A stretch of DNA of 56,534 nucleotides from CAZEJK01 sp964512045 (GCA_964512045.1 CAZEJK010000006.1:1-56534), one strand, 5' to 3'. Counted from the stretch's first letter, positions 1-9,875 are shown. Translations and numbers: made by a program. Notes: generated by a model from the sequence alone, not told the origin.

Positions 1-37
1 AGCCTGGGTCAATTCTACCGAGCAGGAGTGGGTCAAT
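1..37. mobile_element. Possible insertion-sequence terminus at the contig edge
   Basis: The first 37 bases hold two direct copies of TGGGTCAAT (5-13 and 29-37), 24 bases apart. Repeated TGACCCA blocks are typical of the terminal repeats of IS21-family elements. The reading frame of the adjacent protease stops as soon as it enters this block, right after its catalytic-His motif. Assemblies often break at repeated insertion sequences, which would explain why the contig ends here. No transposase is visible, so the family assignment is a guess. Confidence 0.35.
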
Positions 38-716
38 CCTCGTGAGCGCCGAGGCCCAGGACCGCTGTCCCGTGATCATTGCCACTGGTGCGCGATGGAT
101 CATCAGATAGCAGCGTGATCTCGGGCAGGTCCTCGTGCTCCTCCCAGCCGAACTCGATGTCACACACCTCGATGCCGTCGCCTGGGGGATACACGCTCAT
201 CCATGCGAACCGTGCATCGATCCCATCCGGAGCCTCATCGAGGTACCGCTGATACACGTGTCTGTTCAAGGTGTCGTCGAAGCTCTCGTCCGACCTCTGA
301 ACATAGCTTGGTGGCACTGGGCTGGGACCAACTGCCGGCAGAACGTACGCCCACTGGACCTCCTCCATCGACTCCAGCTGCGCCACCAGCTGCTCGGCCT
401 GATCCAGGCTGGGCACCTCGACGCGGTACCAGCTGTTCAAATCAACCGCGCGCCCAGAGCGCGTCCGGGCCCGATCCACGAGGGCATCGAGACGCTCCTC
501 GCTGACCGAGTGGAGCCTGCTCCAACGAGCCTCAGGTGTCCGCGTCCGGCTCTGCTCGACAGCCAACGGTGTCCGCCCATCAGCCAGCGAGAACGGGGCT
601 CCATCTCGCCAACGAACTTCCAACGACTCCTGAAACTTGATCTCGACGATCTCGACAGCCTGTACCGACACTGCAGAACAGACAATGAGAAGAGCGGCAA
701 AGCTTCGAAACCTCAT
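33..716 (-). pseudogene. Truncated subtilisin-like (S8) serine protease, N-terminal part
   Basis: The 227-residue product starts with a signal peptide (residues 1-20, ending SVQA). It has a propeptide-like stretch, then the start of an S8 catalytic domain: VCDIEFGW carries the likely catalytic Asp and GNDHGTAVLG the catalytic His. The remaining roughly 200 residues, with the catalytic Ser (GTS motif), are missing, because a TGA at 33-35 ends the frame inside the repeat block at the contig edge. The start at 716 has AGGGAG upstream. The gene follows the kinase on the same strand by 92 bases and may be the last member of that operon. As it stands it cannot encode an active protease; the break is either an insertion or an assembly artefact. 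Confidence 0.7.
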
Positions 717-808
717 CTGATGCTCCCTGACGTTCGAGTTCCTTCAGCAGGCAATTCGTAGTCGGGAGCTGGATCCCCTCATCCTTCGCAGCGATTGGCG
801 TGATCACG

Positions 809-3613
809 TCATGACGAGGACGCCTTGCCACCGACGATCCTCCCGCGAACACGCTCCACCAACGAGCTCCACTCGGGATGCGCCCGGAGTGTCTGGAGAT
901 CGGGATGATCCCTCACGATCCAGAGATCTGGAAGCCCCGCTGCTACCGCGGCGTTGAGGGCCGCGATCGCGCGATCGACATCGCCCTCTGCCGCCGCCAC
1001 CCGCGCGCGCCCCAGGCCCAGGTCTATCTCGCTGCCGCCCTGGACCTCCATGGCCTCAAGTGCAGAGCGTGCTGTCGACGTCGCAGCCTCGGTCTGGCCC
1101 GCAGCGAACAGGGCCAACGCCAGCTCGAGCTCGAGGCTCGGCGAGCCGCCTGACGCCTGCGGCATCGCCAACGCCTCGCGGCAACGAGCCGCCGCGCGCT
1201 CGGGCTGCCCCTCCAGCCGATCGAGAAACGCCAGCGTCAGCGCTGCCTGCAGCGCCACCGAGCCCTCGCTGGTGACCGGCTCGCCCTTGGCCAGCTGATA
1301 CGCCGCTTCGACGGAGCTGCGCGCGGCCTCGAGCTGACCGGCCCGCAGCTGGCACGATCCGAGATGCCGAAGCGCAACCTGGATGAGCGTGTGGTTGGCA
1401 GGAAGCGCCGCGCGGAACACCTCCAGTGCTCGTTCGGCAGCAGAGATCGCGGCATCATGCTCGGCGGCGGCGCGGCGGCGAGCCGACAGGTTCAGGTAGC
1501 GTTGAGCTGTCCGCGGATGATCTGGCCCATACAACCGTTCGGTCAGCTCCAGAGAACGCATGAAGTAGGCATCCGCAGCGGCGATGTCACCGAGCCTGGA
1601 CGCGTTGACCGCCAGGTTGTTGAGGACGATGCCCACCTCGGGATGGTCTTCTCCGTGCTCCCTCTCGAGAATCCGCAGCGCGCGCTCGTAGGCTTCCTGG
1701 GCCAGATCGAGCTGACCGGCGTCGTTGTGTGCCGTTCCGAGACCGATCAGAACCGATCCGACCGAGGCGTGGTCTGATCCGTGGTGCTGCTCAGCGCTGG
1801 ACAGTGCTCTCTCAAACAGTACCGTCGCCTCCTCGAGCCGGCGGGTCCGGAGGTACAGGTTCCCGAGACTGTGCTCCACCGTGTGCTGGCGTTCGTCGAG
1901 GGCTGGCGCGGCAGACTCGGCGAGCGCGATCGCCCGCAGGTACAGGGCCTCCGCCCGCTCGAAATCCTCCATGAGATCACATGTGATCGCCAGTGGATGC
2001 ACGATATCCAGCAGGTACGGGTCTGTCGGTGCGAGGTGCTCCTCAGCTAACCGCAGCGCCTCTTCCAGCCGCTCGCGCGCCTGGCCGAGCTCGCCCAGTG
2101 TCCGGTACACGTCACCAACCGTGGCCAACAGACGCGCGCGGATTACCGGCTCGATCGACAGCTCGCTATCGAGGCGATCGGCGCCTCGATCGAGCAGATC
2201 ACGTGCTGAGACCGTACCGCCGCGGACTTGCTCCGGAGCCGCTCCCTTGAACACGTCGACGAGAAACTCCGAGACCCTCTTCGCAGCCTCGGCGTCGTGC
2301 ACGGCCCTCGCCTCGGCCGCCCGCGCGAGCCGGGCCGAGCTGCTGGCGCGGAAGAACCCGACGGTCGTGCCGGCTGCCCCGACAACGATGGCAAGCAGTA
2401 CAGCCAACGAGGCGGTCGCCGCAGTACGGTGCCGGCGGACCAGCTTGACGAGCCGGTAGCGCGCGCTCGGTGGTCCGGCCTCGACCGGCTCGTCGTTGAG
2501 GTGACGCTCGATGTCTGCCGCCAACGCCAGCACCGAGGCGTACCGGCGCTCCGGGTCCTTGTCCAGAGCACGCAGGGTGATCCAGTCGAGATCACCGCGC
2601 AGCGCGCGAGCCAGGGTCGCGGGGTTCGTGCGACGACACTCGGCAGCCGAGGCCGAAATGACCGGGTCTGTGGCCACGCGAAGGCTGGGACGAGCCGGCT
2701 CCGTCTCCTGGATGTACCGGCGCACGGCATCGAGCCCTGAGGCGAGGAGCTCCCGCGTGCTCAACGGGAGCACGCCCGCGATCAGCTCGTAGAGCACAAC
2801 GCCCAACGCGTACACGTCCGAGCGCGTGTCGACGTTACCGTCGCCCCGGGTCTGCTCGGGGCTCATGTACTCCAGCGTGCCGACGATCTCCCCGAGTCGC
2901 GTCAGCCTGGTCTGGCTCTCGCTCGGCTCGTCACTGAGGGCGCGCGCGATCCCGAAGTCGATAATCTTCGGCAGATGGCGACCTTCATCGACACAGACCA
3001 GAATGTTCGACGGCTTGAGATCGCGGTGGATCACACCCTTCTGATGCGCGTGCTGAACCGCTCGGCACGTCTCGATGAACAGCTCGAGACGCTGCCGCAG
3101 ATCGAGGCCATGACGATCACAGTACGTCGTGATCGGCTCGCCGTCGACCAGCTCCATGGCAACGAACGACCGGCCGTCCTCGGTGGTCCCCGCGTCGTAC
3201 ACCTGAGCGATTCCAGAGTGGCTCATGCGCGCCAACACCTGCCGCTCGGCCTCGAAACGAGCCAGAACGTCCCGGCCGCTCAAGGCAGTCCGGACAAGCT
3301 TGAGGGCCACACGGCGACGCACCGGCTCGGTTTGCTCGGCGACGTACACCACGCCCATGCCACCCTCGCCGAGCGTTCCAATAACCCGATACGGACCGAT
3401 CTCACTCGGTATAGGAGCTGCTGACGGAGCCTGAGTCGCGGTGGTCTCCTGTGTCCTTTCAGGGGCATGGGCCAGCAAGCCGGAGAGCTCTTCGGCCAGC
3501 TCAGGATCGACACGCCTCACCTCGTCCAAACGGTCCCGGCGGTCGGCCTCAGGCAGCGCGCTCAGCTCGTGAAACAGATCCTCCAGCTTGCGGAACCGGT
3601 CCGTGTCGGTCAT
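809..3613 (-). CDS. Ser/Thr protein kinase with TPR tail, partner of the upstream ECF sigma factor
   Basis: This is a 934-residue transmembrane Hanks-type kinase. The kinase domain begins at about residue 75 with the Gly loop GTLGEGGMGVVY. It has the VALKLVR lysine, the catalytic loop HRDLKPSNIL, DFGIA, and the activation segment ending YMSPEQ. A single membrane helix follows near residue 400 (ASLAVLLAIVVGAAG), then many tetratricopeptide repeats with the HxxVGxVLxNLA pattern. The start at 3613 is chosen because its ATG overlaps the stop of the sigma-factor gene as ATGA, which implies translational coupling. Such sigma/kinase pairs are common in Acidobacteriota and Planctomycetota, where the kinase is thought to act with its sigma factor on a shared signal. 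The substrate is unknown. Confidence 0.93.
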   Translation of the reverse strand: MTDTDRFRKLEDLFHELSALPEADRRDRLDEVRRVDPELAEELSGLLAHAPERTQETTATQAPSAAPIPSEIGPYRVIGTLGEGGMGVVYVAEQTEPVRRRVALKLVRTALSGRDVLARFEAERQVLARMSHSGIAQVYDAGTTEDGRSFVAMELVDGEPITTYCDRHGLDLRQRLELFIETCRAVQHAHQKGVIHRDLKPSNILVCVDEGRHLPKIIDFGIARALSDEPSESQTRLTRLGEIVGTLEYMSPEQTRGDGNVDTRSDVYALGVVLYELIAGVLPLSTRELLASGLDAVRRYIQETEPARPSLRVATDPVISASAAECRRTNPATLARALRGDLDWITLRALDKDPERRYASVLALAADIERHLNDEPVEAGPPSARYRLVKLVRRHRTAATASLAVLLAIVVGAAGTTVGFFRASSSARLARAAEARAVHDAEAAKRVSEFLVDVFKGAAPEQVRGGTVSARDLLDRGADRLDSELSIEPVIRARLLATVGDVYRTLGELGQARERLEEALRLAEEHLAPTDPYLLDIVHPLAITCDLMEDFERAEALYLRAIALAESAAPALDERQHTVEHSLGNLYLRTRRLEEATVLFERALSSAEQHHGSDHASVGSVLIGLGTAHNDAGQLDLAQEAYERALRILEREHGEDHPEVGIVLNNLAVNASRLGDIAAADAYFMRSLELTERLYGPDHPRTAQRYLNLSARRRAAAEHDAAISAAERALEVFRAALPANHTLIQVALRHLGSCQLRAGQLEAARSSVEAAYQLAKGEPVTSEGSVALQAALTLAFLDRLEGQPERAAARCREALAMPQASGGSPSLELELALALFAAGQTEAATSTARSALEAMEVQGGSEIDLGLGRARVAAAEGDVDRAIAALNAAVAAGLPDLWIVRDHPDLQTLRAHPEWSSLVERVRGRIVGGKASSS

Positions 3614-4167
3614 CGGGCCTCCAATCGGCTTGCCAGCCAAGCCCGCGCGAACCGCCAGTCCCGCTCGACCGTGGCGCGAGACACCTCGAGGGTCTCCGCG
3701 ATCTCTGCCATCGAGGCGCCCCAGACAACGCGCAGCAACACGACCTCGGCCTTTCGCGGGTCGCGACGGTTGAGCTCATCGAGGAGATCGTTGAGACACG
3801 CGGGCTCGACCGGCGTGTCACCCAGACCGCTCAACGTCACCCGAACGGCTCCTCCGCCACGCTTGCCGGCAGCTCGCCTGCGGGCGTAGTCGGCGAGCGC
3901 GCGGAGCATCAGCGTGCTGGCGAAGGCAAAGAAATGCTTGCGGTTGGCGAACTCCCGCGGCTCGCGGAGAATCCTCAGGAACGTCTCGTTGACCAGTGCG
4001 GCCGGCTCCAGCGTCAGACCATCGAGATCTCCGAAACGAAGCCGCAGCTGACGACGAGCATGGCGCTCGAGATGCTCGTACGCCCAGGCCGCAACCTCCT
4101 CCATCGCGCTGCTGTCGCCAGCAGACGCGTCCTGAAGCCACTGGGTCACCTGCGCATCGGTCGCCAT
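3610..4167 (-). CDS. ECF-type RNA polymerase sigma factor
   Basis: This 185-residue protein matches the ECF subgroup that pairs with Ser/Thr kinases (Sigma70_ECF family). Region 2 is visible around RRQLRLRFGDLDGLTLEPAA and ALVNETFLRIL. Region 4 is the helix-turn-helix LLRVVWGASMAEIAETLEVS followed by RATVERDWRFARAWL. Its role would be to direct RNA polymerase to a specific promoter set. The chosen start (ATG at 4167) begins MATDAQVTQWL, the typical N-terminus of this group; a GTG at 4227 would add 20 residues that look non-conserved. It overlaps the kinase gene by 4 bases. About 275 bases separate it from the divergent secreted-protein gene at 4444; promoters presumably lie there, but none is convincing. 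Confidence 0.9.
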   Translation of the reverse strand: MATDAQVTQWLQDASAGDSSAMEEVAAWAYEHLERHARRQLRLRFGDLDGLTLEPAALVNETFLRILREPREFANRKHFFAFASTLMLRALADYARRRAAGKRGGGAVRVTLSGLGDTPVEPACLNDLLDELNRRDPRKAEVVLLRVVWGASMAEIAETLEVSRATVERDWRFARAWLASRLEAR

Positions 4168-4443
4168 CGGGTCATCGGCAGCAACCACGCGCTGAGCGTA
4201 GCCATTCCAGCGTCGGACGACGACCACATGATGGCGTAGAGGGATCCACTTCGAACGGAGTGTTGCGCCCCCATGGCCCGGGCTCCCTTACACCGATGGA
4301 GGGGTCTCCGACGCGCCCCGTCCGGGCAGCCCTGAAGTCGCTGCACACCGAAATCGGCTCTGCCGATCGTCTGTTGCGCGGGCCAAGGTAGCTCGTCCAC
4401 ATATCTCGAACCATATAGAGAACACGGCACTTGGAGGTTTCTC

Positions 4444-5727
4444 ATGCGTTCGCACACTCACCATCTTCGAGCCATGCTGCTTGGCGGGGTCGCAGCTGCG
4501 GCCCTGCTTCTGGCACCTGCAGCCGGCTACGGACAGCTGATCGTGATCGGCTTCGATATCGATCCGTCCGGCAACGACATCGCCGACGGGAGAGACATCA
4601 CCCGGGCGTACTCGAGCTTCGGGGTCCTGCTGTCGCGCAACGGGAGCAGTGACATCTGCGACTCGGTCTACGCCAGTAACGACCATCCTGGCGGCGACTT
4701 TGGCGCCGAGCCGAACGTCGTGACTCTCTGCCCAGGTGACTACTCCTCAGACATCAGCGAGAACTCACACGGCCTTATCCGAGCCTCGTTCGACGGTCCC
4801 GTGGTCGGCGCGTGCATCGACGTCTATCCGACGTCGACCGGAGGCTCGGGAGTCATGCGAGCGTACGACCACGCCGGCAACCTGATCACCGAGAGCACAT
4901 CCACGCCGGACACCACCGAGACCCTATGCGTGTCTGGCGAGCGGATCCGCTACGTCGAGTTCTCGGGTTACGGCGATGAGTACGCCATCTTCGATAGCCT
5001 GTCGGTCTCCGCAGGCGCGGGGCCGGGCCCGGCGGTCTCCTACATCCCTGGCGCCGCGAACGTCTCCGGAATCGGTGGCACCCAGTGGAACACCGACCTC
5101 GAGGTCACCAACAGAGGTGGGTTCGACATGGACGTTCGCGTCGAGCTGCTGCCGTGGAACCAGCCGAACACCGATCCGGTGTCGTCGTCCTTCACCGTGC
5201 CCGCGGACTCGACGCATCGCGTCGTGGATGCGCTCGACACTCTCTTCGGGTACACGGGGGCTGCCACCCTACGAGTCCTCGGCACCGGCGGCATTCTTCG
5301 CGCCACCGCTCGCACCTACAACAACGACCCGTCCGGCACCTACGGTCAGTACATCGCAGGTGTCAGGGAAAGCGACGGCATCTCGCCGGGAACCACCGGC
5401 GTCATGACCCAGCTCACCCAGTCGCCGTCGGATGACGACGGCTACCGCACGAACCTCGGCCTGGCCAACGCCACCGGCTTCTCCATCAGCGTCGACGTCA
5501 CTCTGTTCGATGCCAGCGGGTCCGAGGTTGGGTCGCAGCGGTACACGCTCAGACCGTACGAGGCGTATCAGCTCGACAGGGTCTACGAGCTGATCGCAAA
5601 CACTTCGGTGAACGATGGCTACATCACGGTCTCGAGCCCAACCACCGAGGCCCTGTTCTTCGCCTATGCCTCGGTCGTCGACAACCGCTCGGGCGATCCG
5701 ATCTACGTGCCGGCCACAATCGACTGA
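4444..5727 (+). CDS. Secreted protein of unknown function with C-terminal beta-sandwich repeats
   Basis: This 427-residue protein has an N-terminal signal peptide (hydrophobic AMLLGGVAAAALLLAPAAG, cleavage near YGQ). The first half resembles a carbohydrate-binding or anchor-type beta-sandwich: it ends in a surface-exposed, Gly/Ser-rich module with paired cysteines (ICDSVY, TLCPGD, ACIDVY, TLCVSG). The second half (from about residue 200) has two copies of a repeated module, recognisable by PGAANVSGIGGTQWNTDLEVTN and DDDGYRTNLGLANATG, often found in secreted acidobacterial proteins. The start is set by GGAGG eight bases upstream. The function is not known. The location is probably extracellular or outer-membrane. 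Confidence 0.8.
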   Translation: MRSHTHHLRAMLLGGVAAAALLLAPAAGYGQLIVIGFDIDPSGNDIADGRDITRAYSSFGVLLSRNGSSDICDSVYASNDHPGGDFGAEPNVVTLCPGDYSSDISENSHGLIRASFDGPVVGACIDVYPTSTGGSGVMRAYDHAGNLITESTSTPDTTETLCVSGERIRYVEFSGYGDEYAIFDSLSVSAGAGPGPAVSYIPGAANVSGIGGTQWNTDLEVTNRGGFDMDVRVELLPWNQPNTDPVSSSFTVPADSTHRVVDALDTLFGYTGAATLRVLGTGGILRATARTYNNDPSGTYGQYIAGVRESDGISPGTTGVMTQLTQSPSDDDGYRTNLGLANATGFSISVDVTLFDASGSEVGSQRYTLRPYEAYQLDRVYELIANTSVNDGYITVSSPTTEALFFAYASVVDNRSGDPIYVPATID

Positions 5728-5755
5728 CGCGGCTCGCCGCTCTGACGGCCACCCG

Positions 5756-5785
5756 AGGCCCCCTTCCGTTCGCGGAAGGGGGCCT
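5756..5785. terminator. Perfect 13-bp hairpin between convergent genes
   Basis: AGGCCCCCTTCCG (5756-5768) pairs perfectly with CGGAAGGGGGCCT (5773-5785) around a TTCG loop. It lies 28 bases after the stop of the secreted-protein gene. There is no T-tract. Its position between convergent genes (4444-5727 forward, 6023-8770 reverse) suits a bidirectional terminator. Confidence 0.75.
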
Positions 5786-6022
5786 ACGCCATGAGCTCCC
5801 GCAGCCTCCGAGACAGCTCTGCTCGCAGAGACGGCTGCTTCCTCGCAGTAGCGACACGCCCCGGAGCAGTCCCAGACCAGCTCCGGTGCCGAAGCCTGGA
5901 GGCCACGGGTCCTTCCACGGGATCTCTCCGCTCGCCGTGTGCTGCGATGGACTCACGAAGGTGTTTGCGTCACGGCAAACCGGAAGGCCATGGCAGCTCG
6001 GTCGAGATGACGTGGCGAGCGA

Positions 6023-8770
6023 TCACCACGCCTGCCCGAACAGCTGCCTCGGGAACGCCTGACGTAGTTCCCGCTGATGCACGGTGCACTGCTCCTCGTT
6101 GCCCAGCCGCTGGTGTGCCAGAGCCTGCAGATGATGGGCGATCCCCTCGATCAGGAGACCTTGGACCGACGGCTGGTTACCGAGCCGTTCGAGCGCCCGG
6201 CGCGCATGGCCGACAGCTCGCTCCGGGTGCCCACGCTCCAGCTCGATGCGTGCCGCCAGCAGTCGAGCCAAGTCCTCAAGCTCCGGATCTTCCCGCCACT
6301 GCATCGCCTTCCTCAGACTTGAGGTCAGATCGCCGCCACGCTCAACCTGGGCCCACTCTCGCATCGGCTCTACGATCCGAAGCCCGGGGAACGCCCGGGC
6401 GATGTCGAGCGCGGGATCGTCCCACTGTCCTTGCAGGAACGCCCACAACGCCAGCAGGTCGCTCTCACGTCTATCGGACACCAAAGCTGTGCCCGCAAGC
6501 CGCACGTGCTCGAACGCCCGGTCGAACGTACGGGTCCGTCCATCGGCGGCGGCCAGCCAGGCGATCTTCTCGAGGCTCTCGGCGACCTCTGCTCCGCAAG
6601 CCTCGGGCTGCCGGAGCACCTCCATCCACGCCTCCAGGGCCGCACCTCGCTGTCCGTTCAGCACGAGCGCGGTACCGAGCATCTGGCCCAGGCGCGGCGC
6701 CCCGCCATGCCGTTGCCGAGCCAACTCCAGCCAGCGCACCGCATCGCCGGCCCCATCGGCCCTGAGCATGGACCGTCCCAGCAGCATCACGGCCGCCAGA
6801 TCGTAGGACGGCTCGCTCATGACCTCGACGTGATCAAGACGGAACCGAGTCAGCTCGCTTGTGAGATCTTTCGTGCGGCGCTGCTCCACGCGAAGGGCGA
6901 GCCGTTGAAGTGCCTTCCAGTAGCTCATCCTGGGGCCGATCTCGTGCGCCGACAGCATCATAGCTCGCATGCGCAGATCGCTCCCGGCGCCATCACGGGC
7001 TCCGTCGGCGGAACGCTGGGCTGCAATCTCGTCGGCCAAAGCTTGCAGACGGTCGCGCGCCCCCCATCCGCCGCCCACCAAGATGTAGTCGACGAGCTGG
7101 GAGGGCCAGGTTTTTCGAGTCATCAGCTCAACTGCGCTGATGACGTCGGGGGAGGTCATCGGTCTCTCGCCGCTTGCAGCCGAGCTCAGAACGGCGACCA
7201 CCGACTGGAAGCCTAGCGGGTTGTTGAGACCGAGCGCCAGCAGCTCATCACGACCGTCTCCATCCCGGTCCCACGCCAGCAGGCTGTAGAGATGGCCGCT
7301 GTGCACGAAGAGGGTCCGCGGCTCCGACCCGCGGCGGGGGCACCACGCGCCCACCTGGGAAGGAAACCAGACGGGATGGTTACCGAGCCAGGCCAGATCA
7401 TCGAGCTGATCGCCGTCCAGGTCCGCCGCGACCAGCTGCAACGCTTTCACTCCGGGGGCGACTTCCGGGTAGGATCTCATGAAGCAGATCGCGGAGACCT
7501 CGTGGCGCATCAGCTCCCGACCTGAAGAGGAGAACACCACGATCGAGCAGCGTCGCGCCTCGGGCGGGCCATCATTCAGCGCAAGGATGACCTCCGGGCT
7601 CGCCGATCCGACAACGTTCGACACCAGGCTGACAGCATCAGCAGAGCCGAGCCCGTAGCTCCACAGATCGTGGCCGCTCGCATCCACAACGACGGCCTGA
7701 TCGCCCACCACCTGCACCGCCGCGGGAACCGGTCGGAGCCTTTCCAGTAGCCGCACGGAGCCGAGACCTGCGAGCATGGCCGCAGCCGTCACAGCAACCG
7801 CCAGTGCACGCCGGCGTCGCTGGCGCGGCGACGCGCGAACTCGCCGCTGTTGCAGCGCTCGGACTGCCTCTCCCGCGTTCTCCCAGCGGTCGTGCGGACG
7901 CTTTTCCAGGAGACGCGCAACGAACTGGGCCAGCCAGCGTGGACAGTCCGGGCGCTGTCGCCGCAGATCCGGCGGCGAGGTGCTCTCGTGCAGGCGCGCC
8001 AACTCCCATTCGCTACTGGCGCGGAACGGTGGAGCGCCCGTCAGCAGGCGGAACAGCGTCGCTCCCAGCGCGTAAAGGTCGCTCGCCGGGGACGCCGACT
8101 CGCCGCGCAGCTGCTCGGGGCTCATATAGCTGACGGTCCCGACCGTGTCCGCAGCTCGGGTGAGGTCCGAGTCTTGATCCATCCGCCGCACCAGTCCCAG
8201 ATCCCCGAGCCGCACATTCCCGGTCTCATCGCGCAGCAGATTCGACGGCTTCACATCGCGGTGCACGATCCCCGCCTCGTGCAGCGCCGCCAACGCCTCC
8301 AGCGCTTGCTCGGCGACAGAGACCACGGCTTCCGGTTCGAACAGCTGCTGGCGCACTTCGTCGGCCAGGGTACCGCGGGTCATCAGCTCCATCACCAGCA
8401 CCAGCTGGTTGGCGCACTCCACCAGCTCGAAGGTCCGCACGAGATGGGGGCTGTTCACAGTCCGGCCCGCCCGCACCTCGCGACGCAACCGCTCCCGTGC
8501 GATGCGGTCCTCGTGGCAAGCAAAGACCTTCAGCGCAACTGCGCAGCCGAGCTCGAGATCGTGTGCGTGCCACACTGTTGCCTGCCCGCCCCGGCCGAGA
8601 AGCTCGCCCAGTCGCCAGCGCGGCGGCAGCTGCGGCTGATGCAGTCCTCCGGGGCCCTGCGGGTCCCAGGTCGCGGTGACGTCGTCCGCGTCAGACGCAC
8701 GGTTGACGTCCGCGGCGCACATGTCGCGATCAGCGTCCTCAAAGCACGTCACGGGCTGCCATTGTGCCAC
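6023..8770 (-). CDS. Ser/Thr protein kinase with beta-propeller-like and TPR-like extracytoplasmic region
   Basis: This 915-residue Hanks-type kinase shows GELLGRGGQATVW (Gly loop), VALKVF (ATP lysine), HRDVKPSNLL (catalytic loop), DLGLV in place of DFG, and YMSPEQLRG. A membrane helix follows around residue 330 (LAVAVTAAAMLAGLG). The extracytoplasmic part starts with FG-GAP/VCBS-like calcium-binding loops (DLDGDQLDDLAWLG and DRDGDGRDELLALG). It ends with helical repeats that look like degenerate TPRs. The DLG variant of the DFG motif is seen in active bacterial kinases too. The start is uncertain: the longest frame begins with a GTG at 8770, and an in-frame ATG at 8722 is an alternative. There is no obvious partner gene. 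Confidence 0.88.
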   Translation of the reverse strand: MAQWQPVTCFEDADRDMCAADVNRASDADDVTATWDPQGPGGLHQPQLPPRWRLGELLGRGGQATVWHAHDLELGCAVALKVFACHEDRIARERLRREVRAGRTVNSPHLVRTFELVECANQLVLVMELMTRGTLADEVRQQLFEPEAVVSVAEQALEALAALHEAGIVHRDVKPSNLLRDETGNVRLGDLGLVRRMDQDSDLTRAADTVGTVSYMSPEQLRGESASPASDLYALGATLFRLLTGAPPFRASSEWELARLHESTSPPDLRRQRPDCPRWLAQFVARLLEKRPHDRWENAGEAVRALQQRRVRASPRQRRRRALAVAVTAAAMLAGLGSVRLLERLRPVPAAVQVVGDQAVVVDASGHDLWSYGLGSADAVSLVSNVVGSASPEVILALNDGPPEARRCSIVVFSSSGRELMRHEVSAICFMRSYPEVAPGVKALQLVAADLDGDQLDDLAWLGNHPVWFPSQVGAWCPRRGSEPRTLFVHSGHLYSLLAWDRDGDGRDELLALGLNNPLGFQSVVAVLSSAASGERPMTSPDVISAVELMTRKTWPSQLVDYILVGGGWGARDRLQALADEIAAQRSADGARDGAGSDLRMRAMMLSAHEIGPRMSYWKALQRLALRVEQRRTKDLTSELTRFRLDHVEVMSEPSYDLAAVMLLGRSMLRADGAGDAVRWLELARQRHGGAPRLGQMLGTALVLNGQRGAALEAWMEVLRQPEACGAEVAESLEKIAWLAAADGRTRTFDRAFEHVRLAGTALVSDRRESDLLALWAFLQGQWDDPALDIARAFPGLRIVEPMREWAQVERGGDLTSSLRKAMQWREDPELEDLARLLAARIELERGHPERAVGHARRALERLGNQPSVQGLLIEGIAHHLQALAHQRLGNEEQCTVHQRELRQAFPRQLFGQAW

Positions 8771-8944
8771 GACGGGAGCTCGACTGGTCCCCGGCCGGCT
8801 GCAAGCCTCTCGGGGAGGGGGCCATTGCCGTACCGGTACCCGCCAAGCTCCGCTGGAGAACCCATGACACGAGCTTCCCCCGCAGCTGCCACGACGACCG
8901 TGGAGCTGGCTGCCAGATTGCAGGTTACCGCTCCGCGTACGGGC

Positions 8945-9637
8945 TCATGACCCGGCCGGCGCGGCATCTGCGAAGTAGCTCAACTGCAGCCACTCGGGAA
9001 GCCGACGCTGGAGGTCAGTCGGTCCCTCCATTCGCAACGTGCGCCGATGCAAGGCTTCGGACATCGGCAGGTGACCGAGCCACACCTCGGTCATCGTCCG
9101 AACGTCGGTGGCCACCTCGAGGTTCACATCGAAGCCGTAATCCTTCAGACACAGATCGACCTCGCCAGGCTGCATGACGACCCACCAGCGGCGCATGGCC
9201 CGCGGAGCATCGTCATAGGTAAACCCGACGACGACCTTTCGCGCCGGTAGCGCCTCCCGGTCGATCCGCCGCCGCACATCCCACATCAGCAGCCCGACGT
9301 CCAGCTCCTCGTCATCGAGCTGGTAACGCAACCACCTCTGGCCCCATCTCCCGAGCTGCTCGACCACTGGGCCGAGCGCGGCGCCCGCCTCGGTCAAGCG
9401 GTACGTGGTGCTACCCGCCTTGTCCTCCTCGCGTTCCACTATCCCCGCCCGTTGCAAGGTCTTCAGCCGGCTCGACAGCAACGACGGCGACATCAGCGGA
9501 ACCCCGCGGCGCAGATCGTTGAAACGGGTACTGCCGGCGATCAGCTCGCGGAGCACCAGCGGCGTCCACCGCTCGGCAAACAGCTCCGCTGCGCGCGCCA
9601 CGGGACAGAACTGACCATACTTCCTGCGATCTCTCAT
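8945..9637 (-). CDS. HxlR-family transcriptional regulator
   Basis: This 230-residue protein opens with the HxlR signature: a conserved Cys (YGQFCPVARAAEL) followed by a winged helix (ERWTPLVLRELIAGSTRFNDLRRGVPLMSPSLLSSRLKTL is spread over residues 20-60). The C-terminal 110 residues form a separate ligand-binding-like domain resembling an SCP2 sterol-carrier fold, an arrangement seen in some longer HxlR proteins. The ATG at 9637 is preferred because the longer frame upstream is not HxlR-like; AGAGG lies 9 bases before it. It is transcribed divergently from the FAD oxidoreductase gene at 9876 and probably regulates it. The single Cys could sense electrophiles or oxidants, as in related regulators. 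Confidence 0.88.
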   Translation of the reverse strand: MRDRRKYGQFCPVARAAELFAERWTPLVLRELIAGSTRFNDLRRGVPLMSPSLLSSRLKTLQRAGIVEREEDKAGSTTYRLTEAGAALGPVVEQLGRWGQRWLRYQLDDEELDVGLLMWDVRRRIDREALPARKVVVGFTYDDAPRAMRRWWVVMQPGEVDLCLKDYGFDVNLEVATDVRTMTEVWLGHLPMSEALHRRTLRMEGPTDLQRRLPEWLQLSYFADAAPAGS

Positions 9638-9819
9638 CACACAACCTCTTCTCGCCTCCGTCTCAACCTTCTGGGCAGCCGCTCTGGTCCCCGGCTCGAC
9701 AACGTGGAGCCGACTGCCGGAAGAGCCGCCGCCCCATTCGTGGTCACATCGGCGCCAGTACAGATCTCGAACTTGATGCCGCCTGCCACCGAACGTAGGT
9801 TTGGACCCCGAAAAGCGAC

Positions 9820-9832
9820 GGAGTCTCACTCC
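9820..9832. promoter_or_regulatory. Inverted repeat, candidate operator between hxlR-type gene and oxidoreductase gene
   Basis: GGAGTCTCACTCC is a perfect 5-3-5 inverted repeat, 43 bases before the oxidoreductase start, in the 238-base divergent intergenic region. Position and symmetry fit an operator for the dimeric HxlR-type regulator. No -10/-35 pair could be assigned with confidence. Confidence 0.4.
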
Positions 9833-9875
9833 CAATAGTAACACAGGGGCCACCGCGCCCAGGAAAGGAGACATC

